DNA of 63,756 nt from Betaproteobacteria bacterium. Lineage in GTDB: Bacteria; Pseudomonadota; Gammaproteobacteria; Burkholderiales; SG8-41. The notes under the pieces were generated by a model that worked only from the letters and a program-made list of their open reading frames with translations, did no database searches and was not told the origin of the DNA. Position 1 is the first letter of the stretch, and every line of letters starts with the position of its first letter. The translations under genes and the position numbers were made by a program. Location of the stretch: assembly GCA_021732605.1 (NCBI GenBank), contig JAKFUS010000051.1, positions 1 through 63,756 of the forward strand, written 5' to 3'. Below, piece after piece: positions 1 to 8,043 of this stretch.

Positions 1-65
1 GCTTCGTTCTGCAGCCCGTCGCGCGGGCCGACTTCGACGATGCGTACTTTTTTAGGCAATGCCAT
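1..65 (-). CDS. Hydroxymethylglutaryl-CoA lyase, N-terminal fragment
   Basis: Only the first 21 codons lie in the window; the gene continues off the left edge. The peptide starts MALPKKVRIVEVGPRDGLQN, and the VEVGPRDGLQNE signature is the N-terminal catalytic strand of the HMG-CoA lyase (DRE-TIM metallolyase) family. Lyases of this type cleave HMG-CoA to acetoacetate and acetyl-CoA at the end of leucine breakdown. The hydratase-like gene directly upstream on the same strand (207-1052) would supply the preceding step, so the two probably form part of a liu-type operon. The start is ATG at 65-63. The function is well supported by the motif although most of the protein is unseen. Confidence 0.85.
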   Translation of the reverse strand, partial: MALPKKVRIVEVGPRDGLQNE

Positions 66-206
66 ATCAACAAACTCCTTCAAGCCGCTGATTTACTCCC
101 TCCCCTTCAGGGGGCAAGGGAACACTTGGAGCCAAGCAGGGTTGTGGTGGTTTACGGTATTGGCCCACCCCCATCCTGCCCTTCCCCCTGAGGGGGAAGG
201 AACCTA
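66..206. repeat. Intergenic GC-rich hairpin pair
   Basis: This gap between the HMG-CoA lyase start and the hydratase stop holds two C-run/G-run hairpins. The right one is perfect: CCTTCCCCC (180-188), loop TGA, GGGGGAAGG (192-200). The left one (about 100-125) is imperfect. A related hairpin lies inside aceF at 8401-8423. It resembles dispersed palindromic repeats of betaproteobacterial genomes and could form an RNA stem between the two co-oriented genes. It has no U-tract, so I do not call it a terminator. Confidence 0.6.
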
Positions 207-1052
207 CTAACGCTTTGTTTTGCTTTTCGCCGCCGCTTTTTTGGCCTTCGGCGGCTCGGTCCACGACGGTTTGCGTTTTTCGAGAAATGCGGTCAGCCCT
301 TCCTGTGCTTCAGGTGTGGCGCGGATGTCGGCAATCACTTTGGAAGTTTCGTCGATGATGCCGGGGCCGATGGGGCTGTGCGCGCTTTTCGGGATCAATT
401 GTTTGATCGCATGCACGGCTTTGGGGCCGCTGGAATAGAGCTGGCCGAGCATTTCACCGACGCAGGTCGCGAGATACTCTTCCTCGACCAGATCGTGCAC
501 CAGACCGATGCGCCAGGCTTCGGCGCAGTCAAATTCCTCGCCGGACAGCATGTAACGCCGCGCCTGGCGTTCGCCGATGGCGCCGATCACGTACGGGCTG
601 ATCATCGCCGGGACGACGCCGATTTTGACTTCGGACAGGCGGAAGGTCGCCGTGCGCGTGGCAATCGCGATGTCGCAAGCGGCGACGATGCCGCAACCGC
701 CGCCGCGCACGGCGCCATGCACTGCGGCGATGGTCGGTTTGTTCAGCGTGTACAGCGCATGGAACATGCGCGCGGATTCTGTGGCGGCCTTGTAATTCTG
801 CGCCTTGGTGAATGTTGCGCTTTGACGCATATGAGAAATGTCGGCGCCGGCGCAGAAACTTTTTCCGGCACCGGCGATGACCACGGCGCGGATGGAGTCA
901 TCGGCGGCGATATCGGCCAGCGTCGCGGTCAGTGTGCGCACCATCTCCGGATCGAAGGCGTTGTGCACTTCCGGACGGTTCAGCGTGATGGTGACGTTGC
1001 CGTAGTCGTCGCGGTTGGTCAGCACCCGTGCAACGGCGGTGGATTTGCTCAT
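207..1052 (-). CDS. Enoyl-CoA hydratase/isomerase family protein, methylglutaconyl-CoA hydratase-like
   Basis: A 281-residue crotonase-fold protein. The two oxyanion-hole segments are visible (SFCAGADISHM near residue 65 and GAVRGGGCGI near 115), as is a catalytic-Glu segment (LSEVKIGVVPAMISPYV near 145). The EVKIGVVPA-type segment resembles methylglutaconyl-CoA hydratases (LiuC) rather than general short-chain hydratases. The neighbouring HMG-CoA lyase and LiuR-type regulator fit leucine/isovalerate degradation. The C-terminal tail (KAKKAAAKSKTKR) is Lys/Ala-rich and probably disordered. The ATG at 1052 is preceded by AGGAAGAG. Substrate assignment is inferred from context; a generic enoyl-CoA hydratase role remains possible. 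Confidence 0.8.
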   Translation of the reverse strand: MSKSTAVARVLTNRDDYGNVTITLNRPEVHNAFDPEMVRTLTATLADIAADDSIRAVVIAGAGKSFCAGADISHMRQSATFTKAQNYKAATESARMFHALYTLNKPTIAAVHGAVRGGGCGIVAACDIAIATRTATFRLSEVKIGVVPAMISPYVIGAIGERQARRYMLSGEEFDCAEAWRIGLVHDLVEEEYLATCVGEMLGQLYSSGPKAVHAIKQLIPKSAHSPIGPGIIDETSKVIADIRATPEAQEGLTAFLEKRKPSWTEPPKAKKAAAKSKTKR

Positions 1053-1229
1053 GGCTCTTCCTTGAGGCTGGTCTGGTGTTGCAGAGTTTTTATCCGGCGC
1101 GTTGCAACCTGTGGATCATTGCTTATACCGAACGCGCACTATGGGACTCGCTGCAGATTATACGCAGGGCGCCTGCGATTCAGCCGTCGTGCGTCACTGT
1201 GTGGACGCGCGCGTTTGCGTAACAAGTTT

Positions 1230-1835
1230 CTACCATTTCCCTTTGGCCAGCCACTGCTCGATCTGGTCCAGCCGGTCCGAACCCCAGAACGGTTCGCCAT
1301 CGACGATGATGTACGGTGAGCCGAAGATGCCGCGCTCGATTGCGGCATCGACTTCGCTCTTCAGCCGTTCCTTCACCGCCGGGTCATTGATGGCCTGGAT
1401 CACGGCGTCCTTGTCGTGGCCGAGTTTGGCGGCGACATTGGTGGTGACTTCCGGATTGGAGATGTCGCGGTCTTCGGCGAAGTAGGCGCGGTAGAGCGCC
1501 TGGGCCAGTGTTTTTGCCGCAGCCGGATCGCGGTCATGCAGCCAGTAATAGGCGCGGCAGGGCGCAGTGGAGGACACCGGGAATTTGCTCGGCAACTTGA
1601 ACGGCACGCCGAACCAGCGCGCCGAGCGGATCAGATCGTGCTGTGCGTAACTGCCTTTCAGCGGGATGGTCACCAGCGGTTGCTGGCCGGTGATCTTGAA
1701 CACGGCCCCGAGCAGCATCGGCCTCCAGACCGTGGTGCGGCTGTATTTGGCGGCGAGAGCATCGATTTTTGCGGCTGCAAAATAACCGTAGGGAGAAGAA
1801 AAATCGAAGTAAAACTCTATGGGCTGGTGGGACAT
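1230..1835 (-). CDS. 2-hydroxychromene-2-carboxylate isomerase-like (DsbA-fold) protein
   Basis: A 201-residue thioredoxin-fold/DsbA-family protein starting MSHQPIEFYFDFSSPYGYFA. The FDFSSPYGYFA start and the late IFGSPYIIVDGEPFWGSDRL segment are typical of the glutathione-dependent HCCA isomerase (kappa-class GST-like) family. There is no CxxC redox motif. I chose the ATG at 1835 over a longer reading frame because GAGGAGCTC lies just before it. It is downstream of the MerR regulator and one of the two predicted LiuR palindromes (1959-1973), so it is probably part of that regulon. The true substrate is unknown; members often sit in aromatic or branched-chain acyl-CoA catabolic clusters. Confidence 0.8.
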   Translation of the reverse strand: MSHQPIEFYFDFSSPYGYFAAAKIDALAAKYSRTTVWRPMLLGAVFKITGQQPLVTIPLKGSYAQHDLIRSARWFGVPFKLPSKFPVSSTAPCRAYYWLHDRDPAAAKTLAQALYRAYFAEDRDISNPEVTTNVAAKLGHDKDAVIQAINDPAVKERLKSEVDAAIERGIFGSPYIIVDGEPFWGSDRLDQIEQWLAKGKW

Positions 1836-1958
1836 GCTGAGCTCCTCAATGGGCCGTTTGCCCATGGCACGAGATTGGATTGCCGGACACGGAACTTCGG
1901 GTTCCGACCTGATAAAATTGGGCTAAATATTTGTTTTTATTGTCATTTTTGACTATCA

Positions 1959-1973
1959 TTTACGTAAACGTAA
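1959..1973. promoter_or_regulatory. Predicted LiuR/MerR operator 1
   Basis: TTTACGTAAACGTAA contains a perfect inverted repeat TTACGT-AA-ACGTAA. It lies between the regulator stop codon and the isomerase start, on the upstream side of the catabolic genes. A near-identical palindrome stands before the regulator itself. The form agrees with the palindromes described for LiuR, the MerR-type regulator of branched-chain amino acid catabolism. Binding is inferred. Confidence 0.65.
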
Positions 1974-1974
1974 T

Positions 1975-2385
1975 CTATGCTGCACTGTCCGATACCGGTG
2001 CTTTAGGCGTATCGGATTCAGCCAGTTGGCGTTGGCACTGGGTGGCGAAAAAACGGATTTCGTTGAGCATGACTTCGACGTCTTCGCGCTGCTGTTCGAG
2101 TTGGGCGCGGCGGCGTTCCAGCCGCACCGAGAATTCCTCAAGCTGGCGGCGCTCGCTGCCGGCGAGGTCGTGGAGTTCGAACAATTCGCGGATTTCGCCG
2201 AGAGAAAAACCGAGGCGCTTGCCGCGCAGCGCGAGTTTCAGGCGGACGCGGTCGCGATGGCTGTAAATGCGGTTGATGCCGTCGCGCGCCGGAGTGACCA
2301 GGCCCTGGTCTTCGTAGTGGCGCAGCGTGCGGGTGGTGACGCCGAACTCTTGCGCCAGGTCACTGATCGTATAGGTTTTGCTCAT
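1975..2385 (-). CDS. MerR-family transcriptional regulator, LiuR-like
   Basis: 136 residues. The N-terminal MerR winged helix-turn-helix is clear: TISDLAQEFGVTTRTLRHYE at residues 4-23, then the wing GINRIYSHRDRVRLKLALRG and GFSLGEIREL. A coiled-coil dimerisation helix follows (about residues 75-120, rich in Arg, Gln and Glu). No metal-binding cysteines of the MerR/CueR type are present, which fits LiuR-type regulators. The start MSKTYTISD (2385) is preferred over a longer frame that adds a Leu-rich leader. Palindromes flank the gene on both sides, suggesting autoregulation plus control of the downstream catabolic genes and possibly the divergent phaC. Confidence 0.85.
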   Translation of the reverse strand: MSKTYTISDLAQEFGVTTRTLRHYEDQGLVTPARDGINRIYSHRDRVRLKLALRGKRLGFSLGEIRELFELHDLAGSERRQLEEFSVRLERRRAQLEQQREDVEVMLNEIRFFATQCQRQLAESDTPKAPVSDSAA

Positions 2386-2435
2386 TGTGCTCCGCAGCAG
2401 CAGCAGGTAACATGCGGCCACACCATATCATTGCT

Positions 2436-2451
2436 TTTACGTAAACGTCAA
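2436..2451. promoter_or_regulatory. Predicted LiuR/MerR operator 2
   Basis: TTTACGTAAACGTCAA lies in the divergent gap between the MerR regulator (start 2385, minus) and phaC (start 2516, plus). It matches operator 1 with one mismatch in the right half. Its position would let one site act on both the regulator and phaC. Binding is inferred from the repeated palindrome. Confidence 0.6.
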
Positions 2452-2515
2452 TTTCATTTAAGCGCTCTTTTGGCCATCTGCAGGATTGCCCTTAGCCGGA
2501 AAACAGGAATACCCG

Positions 2516-4318
2516 ATGACTTCGAAACAAAAACCGCAGGCCGAGACACCTTCGCTGGATGCCGCAGCGCTGGCGCAGCTGTATGCCAACATTGCTGAAA
2601 AAAGCGGCGAGTTGCTGAATCAGTACATGGCGCGCGGCGCCAAAGGCATGCCCGCCTTTAATGATGAGCTGGGCATTGCCAAGGCGTTTTACGAAACCTG
2701 GCAGCGCATGCTGGCGGACCCCATGCGCATTGCCGACATGCAGATGAAGCTGTGGCAGGACTACACGACGCTGTGGCAGCAGTCGATGCTGAAAATGCTC
2801 GGCCAGGATGCGGCAGCGGTGGCAGAACCGGACAAGTCCGACCGCCGCTTCCGCCACGAAGACTGGCAAGACAATTTTCTGTTCGATCACGTCAAGCAGT
2901 CGTACCTGATCGCAGCCCGTCATCTGCATCAGTCGATGGGCGGCGTAGAAGGGCTGGATGACCAGACCGCGAAAAAAGTCGATTTCTACACCCGTCAGTA
3001 CATCGATGCGATGTCGCCCGCCAATTTCCTGATGACCAATCCCGAAGCGCTGCGCGAAACCGTCAATTCGGGCGGGCAGAACCTGGTGAAGGGGCTGCAC
3101 AACCTGCTGGAGGATCTGTCGAACAGCGACGGCGGCCAGCTCCGCGTGCGCATGACCGATACCGGTGCGTTTCGGCTCGGCGAGAACATTGGTGCGAGCA
3201 AGGGCAAGGTGGTGTTCCAGAATGACATCATGCAACTGATCCAGTATGCGCCGCTGACCGACAAGGTACATGCGACACCGCTGCTGATCATCCCGCCGTG
3301 GATCAACAAGTACTACATCCTCGACCTGCGCGAAAACAATTCCTTCGTGCGCTGGGCGGTGGAACAGGGACAAACGGTATTCGTCGTGTCCTGGGTCAAT
3401 CCAGACGGCAAGCTCGCGCACAAACGCTTCGACGACTATCTGACCGAAGGCTCGCTGACGGCGCTGGACGTGATTGAAAACATTACCGGCGAGAAGCAGA
3501 CCAATGTCATCGGTTACTGTCTTGGCGGCACCCTGCTGGCGGCGACGCTGGCCTTGCTCAATGCGAAAAAACAGCAGCGTGTGCGCAGCGCGACCTTCTT
3601 TGTGACCATGATCGATTTCGAGCGGCCAGGTGAGCTCGAAGTGTTCATCGACGAACAACAGGTCAGCGCACTGGAGAAAAAAATGGAGCAGCGTGGTTAT
3701 CTCGAAGGTTCCGAGATGGCCACCACCTTCAACATGCTGCGCGCCAACGACCTGATCTGGTCATTCGTGGTCAGCAATTACCTGATGGGCAAGGATCCCT
3801 TCCCCTTCGACCTGTTGTACTGGAACGGCGATTCGACGCGGATGCCGGCGGCGATGCACAGCTTCTATTTGCGCAACCTGTATCTGAAGAACCTGTTGTG
3901 CAAACCAAACGGCGTCACGCTGGCAGGCACACCGATCGACGTCACCGACATCAAGACCCCGGCTTACTTCATCTCGACTGCGGAAGACCACATCGCGCCT
4001 TGGCCATCGACCTACGCCGGCGCGCAACTGCTGCAGGGGCCCGTGCGCTTTGTGCTTGGCGGTTCCGGCCATATCGCCGGCATCATCAACCCACCGGCCG
4101 CCAACAAATACGGCTACTGGACCCACGACAAACTGCCGGCAAAGTCTGCCGACTGGCTGGCTGCGGCAAAACAACATCCTGGTTCGTGGTGGACCGATTG
4201 GGGGAAATGGGTGGCAGGCCATGCCGGCGCTCCGGTGGCGGCGCGCAAACCCGGCAGCAAACGTTATCCGGTGCTGGAGGACGCGCCGGGTTCCTACGTC
4301 AGGCAGCGCGTCGAATAA
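2516..4318 (+). CDS. phaC: Class I poly(3-hydroxyalkanoate) synthase
   Basis: A 600-residue alpha/beta-hydrolase-fold enzyme that polymerises 3-hydroxybutyryl-CoA on the granule surface. The lipase-like box GYCLGG carries the nucleophilic Cys near residue 335. The Asp (TAEDHIAPW, near 490) and His (GGSGHIAGIINPP, near 519) of the triad are visible. The length and N-terminal domain fit class I enzymes that act without PhaE or PhaR. ATG 2516 follows AGGAAT and is preferred over a TTG 30 bases upstream. A divergent LiuR-like regulator with an operator in the shared promoter may link polymer synthesis to acyl-CoA supply. An enoyl-CoA hydratase follows after 58 bases. No phaA, phaB or phasin is in the window. 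Confidence 0.95.
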   Translation: MTSKQKPQAETPSLDAAALAQLYANIAEKSGELLNQYMARGAKGMPAFNDELGIAKAFYETWQRMLADPMRIADMQMKLWQDYTTLWQQSMLKMLGQDAAAVAEPDKSDRRFRHEDWQDNFLFDHVKQSYLIAARHLHQSMGGVEGLDDQTAKKVDFYTRQYIDAMSPANFLMTNPEALRETVNSGGQNLVKGLHNLLEDLSNSDGGQLRVRMTDTGAFRLGENIGASKGKVVFQNDIMQLIQYAPLTDKVHATPLLIIPPWINKYYILDLRENNSFVRWAVEQGQTVFVVSWVNPDGKLAHKRFDDYLTEGSLTALDVIENITGEKQTNVIGYCLGGTLLAATLALLNAKKQQRVRSATFFVTMIDFERPGELEVFIDEQQVSALEKKMEQRGYLEGSEMATTFNMLRANDLIWSFVVSNYLMGKDPFPFDLLYWNGDSTRMPAAMHSFYLRNLYLKNLLCKPNGVTLAGTPIDVTDIKTPAYFISTAEDHIAPWPSTYAGAQLLQGPVRFVLGGSGHIAGIINPPAANKYGYWTHDKLPAKSADWLAAAKQHPGSWWTDWGKWVAGHAGAPVAARKPGSKRYPVLEDAPGSYVRQRVE

Positions 4319-4376
4319 GGTATCGGCAGATGTAGCCATAACCTTTCACCCATAACCAAACGCACGGAATCCCTGT

Positions 4377-5162
4377 ATGGCCTATCAGAACCTGTTGCTC
4401 GAGCAAGCCGAATCCGGCATCTATGTGCTGACAGTTAACCGGCCGCAAGCGCTGAACGCGCTAAACGCTACCACGCTGAATGAACTGGCGCAGGCCGTGG
4501 CGCAGGTGGCTGCGGATGCAGGAGCACGGGTGTTGCTGGTCACGGGAGCGGGCGACAAGGCCTTTGTCGCCGGCGCTGACATCAGCGAAATGCAGCAACT
4601 GACGGCCACTCAGGCGCAGGCGTTTTCAGAACAGGGCATGCAGGTCATGCACGCGCTGGAAGCGCTGCCGTTACCGGTCATTGCGCTGGTGCAGGGCTAT
4701 GCGCTGGGCGGCGGCTGCGAACTGGCGCTGGCCTGCGACTGGATCATCGCTTCAGAACGCGCGGTATTCGGCCAGCCGGAGGTCAATCTCGGCATCCCGC
4801 CGGGTTTCGGCGGCACACAGCGGCTGGCGCGGCTGGTCGGCCGTGCGCGGGCACTGGAACTGGTCACCACGGCGCGTCAGATCAAGGCCGAAGAAGCGCT
4901 GGCCATCGGTCTGGTGATCCAGGTGGTGCCAGCGGCGCAATTGCGCGACCGGGGCATGGCCGTCGCGCGCACCATCGCCGCCAAGGGGCCTGTGGCAGTG
5001 CGCCTAGCAAAACAGGCCGTGCAACGCGGCCAGGATCTCGATCTGGCCAATGCCTGCGCCTATGAAACCGCAGCGTTTGCGCTTGCGTTTGCAACGACGG
5101 ACCAGCAGGAAGGCATGCGCGCCTTCCTCGAAAAACGCGCGGCGAAATTCAGCGGTGGTTAG
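4377..5162 (+). CDS. Enoyl-CoA hydratase (crotonase type)
   Basis: 261 residues of canonical crotonase fold. AFVAGADISEM (near 63) and GYALGGGCELALACDW (near 105) build the oxyanion hole. Both catalytic glutamates are present, one in GGCEL and one in FGQPEVNLGIPPGFGG (near 135), so true hydratase activity on short-chain enoyl-CoA, such as crotonyl-CoA, is likely. It follows phaC in the same orientation and may channel (3-hydroxy)butyryl-CoA into or out of polymer metabolism. There is no clear promoter in the 58-base gap, so co-transcription with phaC is likely. A close Crt/FadB1-like role cannot be separated from a PaaF-like role by sequence alone. Confidence 0.85.
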   Translation: MAYQNLLLEQAESGIYVLTVNRPQALNALNATTLNELAQAVAQVAADAGARVLLVTGAGDKAFVAGADISEMQQLTATQAQAFSEQGMQVMHALEALPLPVIALVQGYALGGGCELALACDWIIASERAVFGQPEVNLGIPPGFGGTQRLARLVGRARALELVTTARQIKAEEALAIGLVIQVVPAAQLRDRGMAVARTIAAKGPVAVRLAKQAVQRGQDLDLANACAYETAAFALAFATTDQQEGMRAFLEKRAAKFSGG

Positions 5163-5339
5163 ACCAAGGGTCGGCACGCCATAGGCTGCAGGGTTGCAAT
5201 GCTGCACTGCATCAGCAACAACAGCTGTGCCCGGGGTTCAGCACAGACGTTATAATTATTCATCCCATCGTGGCAGCGATTCAGGCACCATAAGTGTCGG
5301 AATTGTTGCGTAAAAAATAGCCTCAAAAAGGTATTGTCC

Positions 5340-8024
5340 ATGGATATGAATGACCTCCAGCGAGATCTGGATCCCGAGGAAACCCGCGAGTGGCTGGAAG
5401 CTTTGCAGTCAGTGCTGGACCGTGAGGGCCCTGATCGCGCGAATTATCTGCTCGACCGGCTGGTCAATGAAGCGCGCCGCTCCGGCGCCTACATTCCGTA
5501 CAACGCGAATACCGCGTACCTGAACACCATTCCGCCGGATCGCGAGGAGCGTTCGTCCGGGGATTTCGCACTCGAACACAAGATTCGTTCGCTGGTGCGC
5601 TGGAACGCGATGGCAACGGTGATCCGCGCCAACAAGGAATCCTCCGAGCTTGGCGGCCACATTTCCAGCTTTGCGTCTGCGGCAACACTGTATGACGTCG
5701 GCTTCAACCATTTTTTCCGCGCTGCCAACGAGAAATTCCTCGGCGACCTCGTCTATATCCAGGGCCACTCGGCCCCCGGCGTGTATGCGCGGGCCTTCCT
5801 TGAAGGCCGCATCACCGAAGACCAGCTCAGCAATTTCCGCCAGGAAGTCGATGGCAAGGGGCTGTCGTCGTATCCGCATCCCTGGCTGATGCCGGATTTC
5901 TGGCAGTTCCCGACGGTGTCGATGGGGCTGGGCCCGCTGATGGCCATCTATCAGGCGCGTTTCATGCGTTATCTGAAGGATCGTGAACTGGTCGAAGGCC
6001 AGGGCCGCAAGGTCTGGGCGTTCATGGGCGACGGCGAAATGGACGAGCCCGAATCGCTGGGCGCGATTTCACTGGCCGGCCGCGAAAAACTCGATAACCT
6101 GATTTTTGTCATCAACTGCAACCTGCAGCGGCTCGATGGTCCGGTGCGCGGCAACGGCAAGATCATTCAGGAACTCGAATCCGATTTCCGCGGTTCGGGC
6201 TGGAATGTGATCAAGGTGGTCTGGGGTTCGTACTGGGATCCGCTGCTGGCGAAGGACAAGACCGGCATCCTGCTGAAACGCATGGAAGAGTGCGTCGATG
6301 GCGAATACCAGACCTTCAAATCCCAGGACGGCGCCTTCGTGCGCAAACATTTCTTCGGCAAATATCCGGAACTTTTGGAGCTGGTTTCCAATATGTCCGA
6401 TGACGACATCTGGCGCCTGAACCGCGGCGGCCATGATCCGCACAAGATGTTCGCGGCTTATGCGGCAGCGATGAAACACACTGGCCAGCCGACGGTGATT
6501 CTCGCCAAGACCGTCAAGGGCTACGGCATGGGTGAATCCGGCGAAGGCCAGAACATCTCCCATCAGCAGAAAAAAATGGGCACCGCTTCGATCCGCGCTT
6601 TCCGCGACCGCTTCGCGCTGCCGATTCCCGATGACCAGCTCGAGGAAGTGCCTTTTTACCGTCCCCCCGAGAATTCGCCGGAAATGCAGTATCTGCGCGG
6701 CCGCATTGAAGCCATGGGCGGGTCGTTGCCGGCGCGCAAGCGCAAGGTTGAGCCGCTGGAAGTGCCGGCGCTGTCGGTGTTCGAGGCGCAGCTGAAAAGC
6801 AGCGAGGATCGCGAGTTTTCGACAACCATGGCCTTTGTGCGCATCCTCAACACCATCATCCGCGACAAGAAGATCGGCAAACGCGTGGTACCCATCGTGC
6901 CTGATGAGTCGCGCACCTTCGGTATGGAAGGCATGTTCCGCCAGCTCGGCATTTACTCGCACGTCGGCCAGCTCTATACGCCGCAGGATGCCGACCAGCT
7001 GATGTTCTACAAGGAAGACAAGGGCGGGCAGATTCTGCAGGAAGGCATCAACGAGCCGGGCGCGATGTCGTCATGGATTGCCGCGGCGACATCCTATGCC
7101 AACAACGCGCAGATGATGATCCCGTTCTACATTTTCTATTCGATGTTCGGTTTCCAGCGCATCGGCGATCTGGCCTGGGCGGCCGGTGACCTGCGCGCGC
7201 GCGGTTTCCTGTTGGGCGGTACCGCCGGACGCACCACGCTGAACGGCGAAGGCCTGCAGCATGAAGACGGCCACAGCCACATCCTGGCTTCGACGATTCC
7301 GAATTGCGTGTCCTATGACCCGACCTTCGCCTACGAGCTGGCGGTGATCATCCAGGACGGCATGCGTCGCATGTACCAGGAACAGGAAGACGTTTTCTAC
7401 TACATCACCGTGATGAACGAGAACTACACCCATCCGGCGATGCCGGAAGGTGTGGAGAAAAACATTCTCAAGGGCATGTACCTGCTGAGCGAAGCGAAAG
7501 TGGCAAATAAGGCGAAGAAAAACCAGCTCAAGGTGCAGTTGCTCGGCAGTGGCACCATCCTGCGCGAAGTCATCGCCGGCGCCGAGTTGCTGGAAAAGGA
7601 TTTCGGCATTGCCGCCGACATCTGGAGTGTCACCAGTTTCAACGAGTTGCGCCGCGACGGCCTCGATGTGCAGCGCTGGAACATGCTGCATCCGGAGCAG
7701 GAGCCGCGGCAAAGCCATATCGAGCAATGCCTGAAGGATCGCGCCGGTCCGGTGGTGGCGGCGACCGATTACATGAAGCTGTTCTCCGACCAGGTGCGCG
7801 GGTTCCTGCCCACGCACCACTTCATCACGCTGGGCACCGACGGTTTCGGGCGCTCCGACACGCGGCGCAAGCTGCGCCAGTTTTTCGAAGTTGATCGTTA
7901 CTACGTGGCAGTAGCGGCGATGAAGGCGCTGGCCGACCAGGAACTGCTGCCGCGCAAGACTGTGGCTGAAGCAGTGAAAAAATACGGTATCAATCCCGAA
8001 AAACCGAACCCGACAACGGTGTAG
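5340..8024 (+). CDS. aceE: Pyruvate dehydrogenase E1 component, homodimeric type
   Basis: 894 residues, the usual size for homodimeric AceE. It decarboxylates pyruvate with thiamine diphosphate and acetylates the E2 lipoyl group. The ThDP/Mg motif GDGEMDEPES (near residue 230) ends at FVINCNLQRLDGP. The active-site loop KTVKGYGMGESGEGQNISHQ and the late EGLQHEDGHSHI segment are typical. The start ATG 5340 follows AAAAAGG; a TTG six bases upstream is in frame but less likely. aceF follows after 19 bases, so they form one operon. No E3 gene follows in this window. Confidence 0.97.
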   Translation: MDMNDLQRDLDPEETREWLEALQSVLDREGPDRANYLLDRLVNEARRSGAYIPYNANTAYLNTIPPDREERSSGDFALEHKIRSLVRWNAMATVIRANKESSELGGHISSFASAATLYDVGFNHFFRAANEKFLGDLVYIQGHSAPGVYARAFLEGRITEDQLSNFRQEVDGKGLSSYPHPWLMPDFWQFPTVSMGLGPLMAIYQARFMRYLKDRELVEGQGRKVWAFMGDGEMDEPESLGAISLAGREKLDNLIFVINCNLQRLDGPVRGNGKIIQELESDFRGSGWNVIKVVWGSYWDPLLAKDKTGILLKRMEECVDGEYQTFKSQDGAFVRKHFFGKYPELLELVSNMSDDDIWRLNRGGHDPHKMFAAYAAAMKHTGQPTVILAKTVKGYGMGESGEGQNISHQQKKMGTASIRAFRDRFALPIPDDQLEEVPFYRPPENSPEMQYLRGRIEAMGGSLPARKRKVEPLEVPALSVFEAQLKSSEDREFSTTMAFVRILNTIIRDKKIGKRVVPIVPDESRTFGMEGMFRQLGIYSHVGQLYTPQDADQLMFYKEDKGGQILQEGINEPGAMSSWIAAATSYANNAQMMIPFYIFYSMFGFQRIGDLAWAAGDLRARGFLLGGTAGRTTLNGEGLQHEDGHSHILASTIPNCVSYDPTFAYELAVIIQDGMRRMYQEQEDVFYYITVMNENYTHPAMPEGVEKNILKGMYLLSEAKVANKAKKNQLKVQLLGSGTILREVIAGAELLEKDFGIAADIWSVTSFNELRRDGLDVQRWNMLHPEQEPRQSHIEQCLKDRAGPVVAATDYMKLFSDQVRGFLPTHHFITLGTDGFGRSDTRRKLRQFFEVDRYYVAVAAMKALADQELLPRKTVAEAVKKYGINPEKPNPTTV

Positions 8025-8043
8025 GTCAGGCAAAGTCACAGAC

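Noticed and set aside
2492-3658. A 388-codon antisense ORF opposite phaC
   Set aside because: It mirrors a high-GC coding frame, has no recognisable domain, and phaC is certain by its motifs. The same applies to long antisense frames opposite aceE (7071-8066), pilT, pilU and rng.
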